DNA from: Larix kaempferi
Taxonomy: Eukaryota; Streptophyta; Pinopsida; Pinales; Pinaceae
Assembly (NCBI GenBank): GCA_027924585.1
Contig: BSBM01000372.1
Coordinates: 9,531,001 to 9,595,000 of the forward strand
Reading direction: 5' to 3'
DNA: 64,000 bases
Shown here: in pieces, positions 31,900 to 43,970 of the stretch
Numbering within the stretch: position 1 is the first letter of the stretch
How the letters are laid out: each line of letters begins with the position of its first letter
Translations under genes and position numbers: made by a program
Notes under the pieces: model-generated
What the model saw: only the letters and a program-made list of their open reading frames with translations
What the model was told of the DNA's origin: nothing
Databases searched by the model: none

Positions 31900-32925
31900 G
31901 TGAAAACAATCTTTAGCATGGAGATTGTTGAGAAAGATGACCCAGAATGATTATCAGAAAAATACTTTCCACCTGCATTTACACAAATTAAGGAAGGTGA
32001 AAGACCGATAAGTGACAGTCATGCTCCAGAATGGATGGATGCCAAAATCAAAACAAAACAGGTAGATATTTCAAATGACAACCGACCGAAAATGGAAAAA
32101 ATTGGTGATTATTGGAATGAAGAACAAACGGCCAAAATCACCAGTCTCCTCAAGGAATTTCAAGATGTATTTGCTAGGGACTACAAAGACTTGAAAGGAG
32201 TTGTGCAAGAGATGGGTAAAATGAAAATTGATATCAAACCAGACGCCAGACCAGTAAAGAAAAGACCCTATAATCTTGCTCACAAGTACAAAGACATTGT
32301 TAAAAAGGAGATCGATAGCATGCTCAAAGCATGAAATATATATCCTATCGACCAATCAGAGTGGGCGAGCCTGATGGTTGTTTAGCCGAAGAAACAAGAT
32401 CCGACATGACTGAGAATCTATGTCGACTTTCGTGAACTGAACAAGGTAACACTTACATACCCGTTTCCAACTCCTTTTGCAGAAGAAATTATTAATGAAT
32501 TTGTATGGCATGAGTGTTATTCCTTCGCGGATGGATTTTCTAGGTACAATCAAGTGCCTATTGCTGAAGAAGACCAGAAAAAGACTACATTCGTGTGCGA
32601 ATTTGGGTCGTTCGTGTACAAAGTCATGCCCTTTGTTCTGAAGAACGCACCAGCAGTCTTTTCCCGTATTGTCATCAATGCGTTTCAAGAGTATATCTAC
32701 AAAACTATGGCTGTCTACTTTGATGACTGGACAATCTACACAATGCTAAGAGATCATTGCAAATGGCTTCGACTAATGTTAGAACGTTGTCGACAGATTC
32801 AGTTATCGCTGAACATCAAAAAGTGCATTTTTGCGACACCTATTGGCATATTGCTGGGCCATGTAGTATGCAAAGAAGTAATCAAGGTTGATTATGCAAA
32901 GATAAAAAATTATTCTCGACCTTAA
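31900..32925 (+). pseudogene. Element B: reverse transcriptase
   Basis: KIGDYWNEEQ (as FASIGDYWDDE in element 1) opens the domain, then KKRPYNL, a broken VDFRELNK block with stops at 32332 and near 32384-32408, MPFVLKNAP and the catalytic YFDDW at 32716-32730. The active site is intact and has the same unusual F as elements 1 and C. Ends with a frame change near 32925. Confidence 0.88.
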
Positions 32926-33636
32926 GCCTCCAGTCAATCCGAATCAAGTGCGGATCCTGTTGGGTCATATGGGGTATTACAGAAAGTTCATCAGACATTA
33001 CTCCGACATGACTTATCCTTTGGAAGAGCTATTAAAAGAAGATCAGGATTACAGGTGGACAGAGGAATGTGATATTTCATTCAACACCTTGAAGAGAAAA
33101 ATGGTTGAAGCACCTATCCTCCGATTTCCAAATTGGTCGGTAAAATTTCATGTGCATATCGATGCGTCTGGAATAGCAGTCGACGCTATTTTAACACAAC
33201 CTGGAGAATATGGAATGGATTATCCTAATGCGTTCAACAGTCGAAAAGTAAACAAAGTTGAAATAAATTACTCCACGACAAAAAGAGAAGCATTAGGTAT
33301 GGTATTTGCATTGCAGAAATACCGTCATTATTTATTGGCTAATCCTTTCATATTTTATATAGATCATCAAGCTTTGAAATACTTAGTCAATAAACCATTG
33401 CACCATGGGAGGTTGTGTCTTTGGCTTATACTATTTCAGGAATTTTAATTTGAGGTAATTATCCAACCTGGGAAGACTAATGTAAGGCCAGACCACTTGT
33501 CGAGATTCGACACCAGAGAGGAGCTGACAGGAATTGAAGATGATTTGCTGGATGCACATTTGTTTAGAATTGAAGCTGTCCCTTCAGAACTTGCAGAAAT
33601 TGCACAATTTCTAGAGGATGGGAATCTCTTGAAGGA
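32926..33636 (+). pseudogene. Element B: RNase H
   Basis: Frame 2 from about 32930: GHMGYYRKFI, then HVHIDASGIAVDAIL, STTKREALGMVFALQKYRHY and IDHQALKYL carry the D, E, D residues. Stop at 33446 and a shift before the integrase. The connection to integrase (PDHLSRFDTREE) matches that of element 1. Confidence 0.85.
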
Positions 33637-34836
33637 ATGACTGAGAAGAAGAGGAAGATCCTTGCTATGAAAGAAGCACCTTACACTCTGATCAACGGAT
33701 TCCTCTATAAACTTGGCTTAGATAATATCTTTCGTCAGTGTGCACTTGAGCATGAACGACAGACTATACTTTCAGAAGCTTATTATGGACTGGATGGAGG
33801 ACATTATCACGCAGACATAACAACAAGGAAGATTCTGCAAGCTAGAATTTGGTGGATGACAGTTCATAAAGAGTGTCAAGAGTTTGTATCTAAATGTGAT
33901 AGATGTCAGCGTATGGGATGACCGCTTCCTAGAACAAAAATGTCGTTTTTTCCAATCAATCCTAGCTGAACGTTTGAAATTTGGGAGATTGACTTTATTG
34001 GACCATTCCCAGTAATTGGCAGGTGAACAGTTGCAAGATATCTTATCACTGCTGTGGAATATGTCAACAAGTGTGCAGAAGCAGAACCGGTCAAAACATG
34101 TTCGGGTAAAGTTGCTGCCAAGTTTATCTATGAAAATATCATTACACGTTTCGGGTGCCCTTTAACTTTGATAAGCGACCAAGGTACGCATTTTGTCTGC
34201 AGAACTATTGAAGCATTAACTAAGGAGTTTGCAGTTGATCATAGAATAAGCACAACATATCACCCTCAAGCTAATGGCGCCATGGAATCATTTAACAAAA
34301 CACTCACAAAAGGACTAACAAAAGTGTGCAACATGGAGAAGGACGACTGGGATAAAAAAGTACCTTCTGTTCTTTGGGCATACAAAATAGCCTACAAAAG
34401 AATGACATGACAGACACCTTTTTCACTTGTCTATGGTCAAGAAGCAGTTGTTGCATTGCATTTCCGACGATAAGCCCCGACAATTGCAACAGTATTACAT
34501 ATTGATGTCGAGGATGCACGACAAGAATGGCTATTACAACTGTCGAAACTGGATGAAAGTCAACAGATGGAAATCGAACACTAACAAGTCCAAAAACAAA
34601 AACAGAAAGCTTGGCATGATAGAAGCACTAAACATAAGAATTTGTCAGTTGGTGACTTGGCACTACTTTATAATAGCCGCGTAAAAGGTAAACCAAAGAA
34701 ATTGCACACGGAGTGGATGGGGCCCTATATCGTCGAAATAATAAATCCCAACGGTTCAGTTCGACTAAAAACGTTACAAGGTAGTGTTTTCAGGAAAGTG
34801 GTAAATGGCGCCCGACTAAAACGATACAAGTCATGA
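33637..34836 (+). pseudogene. Element B: integrase
   Basis: Zinc-binding CDRCQRMG, then core IDFIGP, SDQGTHF and NGAMESFNK for D, D, E, all present. Stops at 33919, near 33967, 34024 and 34408, and a short frame detour at 34427-34684. The tail WMGPYIVEIINPNG...NGARLKRYKS has the same Athila/Tat form as element 1. Ends at TGA 34834. Confidence 0.85.
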
Positions 34837-35268
34837 AAATTCAAAAAAAAAAAACTGTTATAAGTAACTGAATGAGAGAAAGTACTATAAGCAATCAATC
34901 AAACAACAAGGCAATTCAGAAGAAGAATAACGATATATTGGCAAATTAAGGTTGGAAAAAGAAAAGAGAAAAGCTCGATGCACAAGCATCGGTACTATAG
35001 ACACCGACAAGAGTGTTGACGAGTTGCTAAAGAAGACCAGATACGACAGAAACAATGGAACACAGACTGACAAAACCGAACAAGGGAAGTCCACCGACAA
35101 GACATGTCAAGAGATGTGCCGCACCATCATGATGGTAAAGAGGAAAACAAAAAAGGTAGCCACGACCCTAGAGGAAATGCACCTGATAGGGTGTCGATAG
35201 CTTGTCATCTCAATTTAATGCCCTTGTTAAATTAGCCATTAACATAGGCCTCTACGTCTCGTTCCCAC
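34837..35268 (+). other. Spacer before the third ORF of element B
   Basis: A run of A (34846-34854) and AT-rich DNA. A short Lys/Thr-rich ORF (34952-35200) has no recognisable features. TTATAAGTAA near 34858 is a poor TATA candidate, so an internal promoter like that of element 1 is not evident. Confidence 0.4.
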
Positions 35269-38200
35269 GTGCCGAGCAGCTCCACCATAAATCCTAAGAT
35301 CGAGGATTCTTGGGTACTCTTTTTCCAAGAATTTGGACTCCAAGATACAGAGCTCCCTAACCATGTTGAAGCAAATCTCGAACTATCAAAACCTGAATTT
35401 ACTATGGCTCCAAGGAAAACCCTAACGGAAACCAGGGCCGCTGTGACACAGGTTAGAGAGCTGGAAAAAGAACAATACCCTTTGGAAACAAGATTGCAAA
35501 TAATTCAGAATGTGAAGGTTCTGGAAACAAGTTGGAAGAGAGCATGGAGGGAGATTGAAGATTGGGGGAAGGAACCAGATGGTCGCTAAATGGAGGAAGC
35601 ATAGAGGGTGCAGACCACTACAATTTTACATTATATGAAGCCATCTCTCTTGGAAAGTTTTAGAGGACTCATAAATTATTGCACAGTTCATTGTTAGCCG
35701 CTATCACAACAGTAAGTTCTATTTTGATGTTCTAGTTGAAATTAACGGTGAACTTATCCATAAAATCACCGGTCTGTCACATAAAGGAGATGTTGTACTG
35801 ACAAGATCAAGTGCGGATTTGGTCGACGAATTTATAAATACCGCGGCTGGGAAGAACTCACAAGGTCTAGTTGTGAGCCATATTAGATATGCCAATTACA
35901 AAACTGCTGCTAAAATCGTGTCGCATGCATTGTCACGAGAAGGAAGAGGGTCCGACCTAAAAATTGACATGTTGGAAGCTATGAAGAATATGGCAATGCA
36001 TGGAAAAGTTTACAAATGGTAGAATTCTTGGCCGACATAATCAAACATATATGCTATAAGTGCCAAGAGGAAGGGATGAGCATCCAATATCCATATGTAA
36101 TTATATGGATTTCCATGACCCACATACACCCGCGAGGAAATAAGGATTTTGATCAAGAGTGAAATGTTCTTATGGAGAATTTCCACTATTTCTCACCAGG
36201 AGGAAGTCGACATGGACCAACGATAGTTAAAATCTGGTTACAATCATGGTTTATAGATTTCAAAACAAAGGTGACAAGATGGAGAGTACCTCAGAACATT
36301 CGACGGAGTTTACCTCCGACAGCACACATCCAACTTTCTTTGGATTATACAGCGGTCTAGTATTTGCAAGGAGTAGCAGGTAAAGCAAAGCCCCTCGACT
36401 ACTACCCCTCAGTAGATGAAATTTTCATAGAGTTAGGTCGACAGTCAAATGAAATATTTGTAATTCCGCCTCAAGCGAGAAAAGTCGACTTAACTATTTT
36501 TGAGCCATTGGCAGATGCAGAAAAAGAAGAGGAATATGAAAGTCGGTTTATCACTTTCACTTATTAGCCTGAACCAGTACCCGACCCCAATGTACTGTCA
36601 CTCACACTTACCCCACATGAAGATTCAGCAAAAGATGCAGAGCATTCAAACAGCAGTACAGAATCCGACAATCCAGAGCATCTCTTGATATACGAAAATA
36701 TCCAGCAGGTAGCAGGAAAACTGCTTATAGCACGACAGAACAAGGTGGTACCAACACAAGGGAACGAAAAAAGGAAAGTAACCTTTCAGGAGCCAACAAA
36801 AGAAGATGAAATCGAGCTATATGATAGTGCCACTCAAATACTAGCACATGCAGCCCAGAACAAGTTGCCGGTGGAAGAGCAATTTAAGAAGTTTTTGGAC
36901 ACAGACAAGTGCAAGAACCCAATAATTTCTTTCAAGAAATCCAAAATACCAGTCAAACCTCATGTTGACATGACTGCTACCACTCCACCTTCTTCCTCGC
37001 CCATAGTAGAAGAAGATCCGACTCCCTTAGCACTACCTGCCCCTATTATCCAAACAGATGCTGACATGAGTCGTATCCTAGCCAACCTTCCAGTATTCTT
37101 TCCCCAATGGCGAGAAGTACTTAGTCAACAACCAATATTTTCCTCACTAAATGCTCCGCTTAATTTGGATCCCCCCAACACTGTTAGAACCAACACTAGT
37201 TTATCTTCACACTCTACAGTAACAGAAGTTGTCGGTCATAGGATGAATCATCTTAAGAGAAACCCTGATTCGCTAGGTATAATTGCTACACAACAGACAA
37301 CCATCTACACCCCCCTTCTAGTCAGACATCTAGAGCAAGAATTGAGTCCACCTCACCCCACAGCCGACCAAGTCGAAAACTTTCCCGAAGTTGTCAGTCA
37401 TAAAAATGAGTCTTCAGAAAATGAGTCAAGTCTAGTTGGTCTGGGTCCATCTGGCAGTATCATCCCGTCGAGTCTACTTATGGAAAAATTCAATCCATCC
37501 ACACTTTCAACAACTCCATCCATTCCGCCAAGTCAGTCGAGTCTCCCTTCACTCAACCCTGCCGACGGATCCAAGTCCAGTCCAGTGATACATCACCACA
37601 ATGAAGAAGCAACAGAAACAACTGAAGCAACCATAGTTCAAGACATTGAACCAACCACAACTCAAGATAATGAAGTTGTCATGACATAAGCACCTCAACA
37701 AACCATCATACAAGATACCATTACATTCAAAGCCAACATACCAACACACTAGCAGATATTCCAGTAAGTGCCAATACACTTGAGCAAGAAGTTCCAGTTA
37801 CCACAAAAGTAGAGAAATTCATACACACCCAGACAGAACAAGCTGTTGCTAATATACAAGAAATTGTAGAAATTCATCCAGCAACAGTCGACAAGGAAAA
37901 GGGGCCAGAGCAACCAGCTACAAATAAAGAGAAAGTGCACGAGAAAAGCCACAGGAAGAAACACAAAGACAAGAAGCAAAAAGAGAGAAAAATTCAGCAG
38001 CAAAAGAAAAAGCAACAAATGCAACAAATCCAATCAGAAAGCAACCTATCAGTTTACTTAGATTAGTTTGGATCTACTGCCATTTACCAGGCACAATTGG
38101 CATCTCAAGTAGAGCTTCATTTAATTGAAGATGCAATCTTCAGAGAATAGAGACATCGTCGACAAAAGACAAAAGACTAGATCAATCATCTACATGAAGA

Positions 38201-38951
38201 AAAGAATGCATTTCTCACTAAGTGTGAAGACTTAGCCCAACAAGTCATTTTACTTCCCTCAAGTCCCGACATGACATCATCCCTCGACAAAGCATATCAG
38301 TTATTCGAATCTGTCGTGTCGGCTCTACATTCTGAGCTTAGAAAGAATCAACAGGACCAGGCTGTTGAAATATCTTCCTTAATGGAAAACCAGTATACAG
38401 CCTTCATAGAAGCTCTTAGTTTGCTCAAGCAATATGACACTCCAGCAGTCAAACTTGCTGAAATTTTGAACAATTGGCATGTACATTACGACAAGGTGTA
38501 GAAGGAACTTCAAAAGACGCGAACACTTCTGGGCACACTTCATCATCAACATTTGACTGCAGAAGAAGCACTTACTGAAATCCTCGACAATCAAATCATT
38601 TTGGAAAATAGAAATCTAGACAAATTATAAAAACAGGAAGTACAATGGATCTCACAAGCACACCTTGGCCTCTCCAAACTTGAAGAAATCCATCCCCAAC
38701 TCCAACACCTACTTACTGCTGCCGTAGAAATAGTCACTGTTTTTGGACCCAACATGATCAATTTACAAAATACATCCATCCACGACAAGATGGAACACCT
38801 ATCAAAGCTCACGACATTGACTGTGTATATCCAAAATTTGTTGCATACTTGGGAAGAATTTCAACACCATCTCTCTGTCTCTGCCGAAGCTATTGTCGAG
38901 GTCTGCCTACAAACACCTGAGGCTCCCAGCTCCAACCTACCGTACCCATAA
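35269..38951 (+). pseudogene. Third ORF (aORF) of element B
   Basis: About 1,220 codons of coding trace over three frames. The N-terminal part carries VEINGELIHKITGLSHKGD, matching VDLIHRITDLSK of element 1, so the two aORFs are homologous. A long Ser/Thr/Pro-rich centre (36685-37689 is open for 334 codons) with PSSSPIVEEDPTPLALPAP is probably disordered. The C-terminal third (38271-38951) is helical and coiled-coil-like. No signal peptide or membrane helix found. It lies in the env position of Athila elements and runs to within 70 nt of the PPT. Function unknown. Confidence 0.7.
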
Positions 38952-39020
38952 CCGTCGAAGTAATTTTGTTGCACAGTTCTCAATTTTGATCTCTCCATTT
39001 CTTTAGGACGAAGAAACATT

Positions 39021-39035
39021 TTGTGGTGGGGGAGA
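39021..39035 (+). other. PPT of element B
   Basis: TTGTGGTGGGGGAGA directly before the right LTR. Confidence 0.85.
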
Positions 39036-39365
39036 TGTTGGAGGGGCTTAGGTCGGCCTGTTGACTAGGCCCTCCGCCTGACCATCTGAAGTATATGTTG
39101 ACAAGTCGTGTTGACTAGCATAGGTCGGGTCGGTCGGTTAGACCGAGAGACAGTTATGTAACTGTATTGAAAGGCATATATATAGGCTGTTGAGCCGATG
39201 TATTGGTTAGATCTGTTCTATGTTGTATACTGCTCTTGCTGGTTAATAAAGGCTTGTGCTTCTCTCTATTGGTCTCTTGTCTCTTGTATCTATGTCATTG
39301 TGCATGCTTTCTTGTAATGTATATAATGTATCTCTGGTAACCACATGAACCGCGGGACTACCACA
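39036..39365 (+). repeat. Right LTR of element B (330 bp)
   Basis: TGTTGGAGGGG...CTACCACA, equal in length to the left LTR after removal of D, followed by the TSD AAGTT. Confidence 0.93.
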
Positions 39366-39370
39366 AAGTT

Positions 39371-39800
39371 CGATGGGGAAAGTCCAACGGCGAATCGAAT
39401 GAGGAGACATGGCTATTGGATTTAGCATATTGATGTTGCAAAGAGGTGATAGTTAGGTGAGGACCAATGGAGGAACCCAATCGATCATCAGGAAGATGTA
39501 TTAGTGCTGCAATATCCGAGTTTTGTATCATTGTATACAAATGGTGAATGCAAAGAAAAGGCCAAAAGGAATAGTCTAATATATAGTCACAGAGTGACAT
39601 GTGGCATATCGTCTAAGGCTTGAATTAGAGGAAAATTGATGGTGTAGTTTTGGAATGCCAATGGAAAATCCTTAGAGCTAGCCACACGATGACACATGGC
39701 ATGATTTTGGGAGTTTGTGAAGCCCAATGGCTTATTCAAATGGTAGTATTGTTTCCAGTGCATTGTCATAATGTTCGTTAACACATTCTGTTCTGTTGTC

Positions 39801-39835
<35 letters not shown>

Positions 39836-39877
39836 TTTGGTGGTAGAGATGGTTTAATCTATGCCATGTTTCCTTCA
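39371..39877 (+). repeat. Left LTR of element E, second part
   Basis: Continues the sequence broken at 24433 and matches 63250-63869. Contains a (TG)n microsatellite at about 39805-39831. Ends TTCCTTCA. Confidence 0.85.
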
Positions 39878-39879
39878 AT

Positions 39880-39892
39880 TGGTATCATATCC
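39880..39892 (+). other. PBS-like site of element E (iMet tRNA)
   Basis: TGGTATCATATCC matches 11 of 13 bases of the iMet PBS, two bases after the LTR. Confidence 0.7.
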
Positions 39893-40160
39893 ATAAGCAT
39901 TGAAATCAAAGTAGGTCTAATGGTGTCGGGCTAGTCTCCACCAATCATATTCGGTGGTGAATCCATCCTGTAGAGCTGAAGATATGCCACTATTAATGGT
40001 GTTTAGTGTTTCTCCATTGCATATAGATAGTTTATCCAATCGTTTAGGTTGAAGTGAGAGTTTGTTTGTGAAAATCCTCACAATAGATCTAAGAGATGAT
40101 GTATACCTCACAAGAAAGATTAGGATTAAGCAGGAAAATAGAAGAAGAGTGGTCATGCAG

Positions 40161-40872
40161 TGTAAAGGAGAAACATAATTATGATACAGTAGAACTCAGA
40201 TAGAAGCAGAATAACATCACACACTAATTCATTAATCATAATATGAACAATAAATAATACAATGGTGAGGATTCGAATGCCAAGGTGGCAATTTGAATTA
40301 GCCTTCATGGAGTGATCATCATATTAATGGAATGTCATGAAAACACAACTAGGAGTCTTGATCATCATCAGTGGAGTCATCAATGCACAAGTAACTATCA
40401 ACTAGGTGTCAAACTGAGTCTAACTGAGTGTGGTAGGTGTAACTGGCACATGGAAATACTAACTGAATGAAAAAGGCTCAGTGGAGGGTGCATGAGGAGC
40501 TAACTCAAGTCAGAATGGGTAGTCTAGTCTCACTGGAGGTCCATCAGAGTGATACAGTCAGTTGAGAGTCAATCTAGCCTTAAATCAAGGACAGATCTAA
40601 AGATAACTCAACTAACTGAAGTGCAACTGAGTGGTAGGTGAGAAAGGGCACCTTTCACAAGTGGTAGGTGAAAGGAGGGCACACTAAGCACTAGGAGGGA
40701 TAAAACTGATCAGAAAGAAGCTCCCGGGGCTAGCTAACCGAGGGATAGGTGCTGGGATTGATGATTGGGATGCATGCAAAATCATGACTGCATGCAAAAT
40801 GCATGCATGCTTGAAAATGCAAAAATGGAAAATGCTGTTAGGACTAGGATGGAGTATAGGAAAATCCCAACA
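40161..40872 (-). repeat. Solo LTR related to copia F
   Basis: The minus strand matches the copia F LTR in order: GCATGC cluster, CACCTACCACT, CAGTTGCACTTCAGTT, GACTGTATCACT, GACCTCCAGT, CTCAGTTAGACTCAG and TGACACCTAG. Ends TGTTGGGAT...TTTACA. Much more diverged from F than F's LTRs are from each other. No matching TSD (TGCAG left, TTGTT right), so the borders may be off by a few bases. It sits in the leader of element E. Confidence 0.8.
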
Positions 40873-41476
40873 TTGTTTTCCATTGAAATTTTCTTGTCAT
40901 AGGTTTGTGGGTTGTAATCTGTAGTTTTTATGTTGAACTAGTTGTGCTCCATTGATCCAGTTGAGCTCGGTTATCATCTAGATGTGTATACAATTGTCAA
41001 GAAGTTAAGTCAACCCGATTTTTTGTTTGTGTTTGTCTCCAGTTCTAGTAAGATATAGTTGGTGAGCATGTTTGTCATTTGAAGAGTATGTTTAGTTGAA
41101 TGGAGGTTATCTAGCGTGTTGTTAGCAAATCTCCTCATAGTAGAGTCGACTGGAAAGGGTCTGTGTATGTTAAGCCACAGATGAAGATTGAGTAGGAAGT
41201 AGCTTGTGTTGTGATTTGCAATGTGTTGTGCTATGAGAAGTCTAGCAAAAGCTCATGATTATTTGATAGCTGTAATTATGAGGGAGGAGACCCTAGTATA
41301 AGGGTCAAGAGTTTCTCAAACCCAAATAGGCTGAAGTATTGTGTTCATCTACCTAGTTAAGGTGAAAGTTGTTGAGCAAGAGTAAGCTATAAAAGGAGCT
41401 ATGGGTCAATAGAGAAGACTTAAGCAAGTTAAGAGAAGAAACATAATATTTGCAACAAAGTATTTTGCATAAGTTT

Positions 41477-41830
41477 ATGGAGGTACCAGGTGTAGTTATG
41501 GATCCCATAAACCATGAAGATAATGGATGCTAGGTCGAAGATTATGGGTGTCAAATAGATCCAAGATCGCCCCCACATTTTAATGGTAAGAATTTTAAAT
41601 TTTGGTCTGTTAATATGGAAGCATTCCTTCGTTGTGAAGGAATTTGGAATTTTCTTGTCAATGGATATCGTGACCCTATGATGAGGCTAGGGATGCCACC
41701 CTGACATTATTCTTCATCCAATAAGCATTGGATGATAGTATGCTTAATGGTGTAGCTAAATCGACCTCTACTAGAAGAGCATGGGAAGTTTGAGAATAGA
41801 GTTTGATGTTAGGGGGATTGATGTTTATTA
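41477..41830 (+). pseudogene. Element E: N-terminal copia gag fragment
   Basis: From ATG 41477, after a TAG at 41531, PHFNGKNFKFWSVNMEAFLRC is the usual copia gag opening (F-x-G-x-N-F-x-x-W...M). After a TGA near 41702 and a shift, ALDDSMLNGVAKSTSTRRAWEV matches the following part of the UBN2-type domain. The rest of gag is not found. Confidence 0.65.
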
Positions 41831-41989
41831 GCAGTTAGTTTAGTTTTTGGTTGTAGGAGAGTCTGTGGAGGAGTCTATAGAAGGAATTTGTTCTTGTGGT
41901 GAATCCCATTGTGTATTTGCACCCATGGATGATGTTGAGGTTGGATAACTCATTGTGTCAACAGTTCTACCAATGGAGAATTTTGAATA

Positions 41990-43970
41990 AACCTTGTGCA
42001 TGAGGCACATCATGCACATGAGCATGGTGGATCCCACTATTGTTATATTGCAGTCGATGATGTTGAAGAAAATGAAGAAGATGTAGTTGTTGTATAATTT
42101 ATAGCAACAATTGAATGCAACGAGTTGAGATAGACTCTATAGAAGAAGAGAGAACAAAAGAGTGAAGAATATGATGTCTATTCCAACAAAACAGAGCATG
42201 TGTATATTGCTAAAGGTGAATCACATAATGATCCTTTACATGTGGAAGAAGATTGCAGAAATTCCAATGTAGCAGTTTGTGTTTTTGTGAATACAACAAG
42301 GTGTATTGTTGATGATCAAGATGATGTATGTTCCAATGAATAAAATAATGTATTCCATTGTGCAGATGCACATGTGGATGATGAAGTTGAAACAATTGAA
42401 GAGGTTATTGAAGCTGTGAGTGTAGAAACCAATATTCCTGTGAACCAAACAATGCCAATAGTTGATGATGGAGATGATGAATAAACTGTTGATGAAGCAG
42501 TATATTTTTATTTAAACATTGTAAATCCCACTATGCTTGTGGATGAAGAGGAAGTATAAGTGGAAAAATAAGATGTGACAAGAGGAACAATTGATTTTAT
42601 TAATGGTTTATTTTATTTTGTAAGTATGAATGCTAAAGATTGCAGTATGATGAAGATGAAACAAGATATAATGAAGTTGAGTGCAACGATGATGTTGCTG
42701 CAAGGATCAACCATGAAGATCCTAGAGATTCTGTTGTAGCAGAGGATGAAAAAGAGCAAGAAGAGTTGGCATGTAGGTCACATACAAAATAAAATGACCA
42801 AGTAACTAAATTTGAATCTGTAGTAGCGTATGATGAAGAAGACTTCTGATATAAAGAATTGTTGCAGTTAGAAATGAAATTAATTGATGAATCATTGAGT
42901 AGTAGTGTTATACCACTTGGGAAATTAAAACAATTGGATTATGTTAGTGGAGTGATCCCACTTGCATATATAAATAAAGTGGATGATTATATTCATGAAG
43001 AGGATCCAACAATGAATTTTGTTGATGATATGTTTGTTACTGAGAACGAGTACTATGTAGAGGTGTCAGTGCAACAAGTGAAAGCTATAGAGAAATTCTT
43101 GGTTAAGGAAGAGGATTTAGAAGTGCATCGTGATACCCCTGTGGATGTGCTCTCATAAAAAAAAATCATAGGAGATGAATGTGCTAGTGCAAGCACCCGT
43201 GACAAAGTAGAAGGAAGCATGGGTAATGATGATGATCAAGTTGTTGAACCTGGAATTAAATTTGATGAGTATGAATATGGATTTGAAATACTTGGGGCTC
43301 TAATAAAAACTGATAAATATGAACTTACAAAATATATTTCATAGGAGAATCCAGTTTAAGATCAGGATGAAGTTACATTTGAAGAACTTGTAGTAATTGA
43401 AAAAGTTGCAGATGATAAAGATGAAATATCTTGCTACCTGTGTGTGGGTACAAGTGGTAGAGTTGAGAATGTCATAGAAACTGCAATGGAAGAATACATG
43501 AGCAAGGAAAATGGGAAAAATAAGAAAAATAATTTGTTCATATTTTTGTTGTTTTTACTAATAGCCTATGTGAGTGTGCAGGTGCTTTGAGCATCTCTAA
43601 AAATGCAAATGAAATTTGTGAGGCTATGTATGGTCAAGAAGAACTTCTAGAAGAGGAGTGTCTTGAAATCTCAATCTGGGTAAAAAGGATTGATGGTATG
43701 TTGTTTTGGAAAAGTCATAAAAGACCTCATGTCAAAAGAGGCAGAGTTTGAAGTTTTGGATGTATGACAGCAAGCGGGAGTTGTTATAGCTCTAACCTAT
43801 TATGAATCCATCAGGCATGAGGTGAATTGCATATATGAAGTTGAATCTAGTTATATAAAGATGGTAGCCAATGGAGCATAGGTTATGTTGCATTTTGGGT
43901 CTACAAAGAATATTTTGATTGAATTTGAAACTTGTTGTATTGATGAATCAGAAGAGGGTTTGAATACAAT
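41990..43970 (+). pseudogene. Element E: long acidic coding remnant with a C-terminal hydrophobic segment
   Basis: From about 41999 a frame rich in D, E and V can be followed through many stops. The best part is frame 1 from 42859 to TGA 43588-43590 (244 codons, three stops), dense in acidic residues (EEDPTMNFVDDMFVTENE). It ends with a basic patch and LFIFLLFLLIAYVSVQVL, a plausible membrane anchor. Coding trace continues weakly to the insertion point of C, and after it 62180-62216 gives another acidic end (DEYEGEVEEE). I do not recognise the protein. Env-like proteins of copia Sireviruses also have such a segment, but this is only an analogy. Confidence 0.5.

Larger units (their letters stand above)
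24434..39365 (+). mobile_element. Element B: second Athila-like gypsy family, full length
   Basis: 330-bp LTRs, TSD AAGTT at 24429-24433 and 39366-39370, PBS, PPT and the complete series N-terminal region, gag, protease, second gag-like domain, reverse transcriptase, RNase H, integrase and third ORF. Without the nested element D it measures about 12.25 kb. LTR size and protein sequences differ clearly from elements 1 and C, but the domain plan is the same. Coding parts contain many stops and some shifts. Confidence 0.92.

Noticed and set aside
32071-32355. Antisense ORFs opposite pol genes (also at 2625-3065, 1032-1418, 6525-6968 and elsewhere)
   Set aside because: They mirror well-supported coding frames and have no own similarity.
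39805-39831. (TG)n run as a functional site
   Set aside because: Ordinary microsatellite inside the element E LTR.
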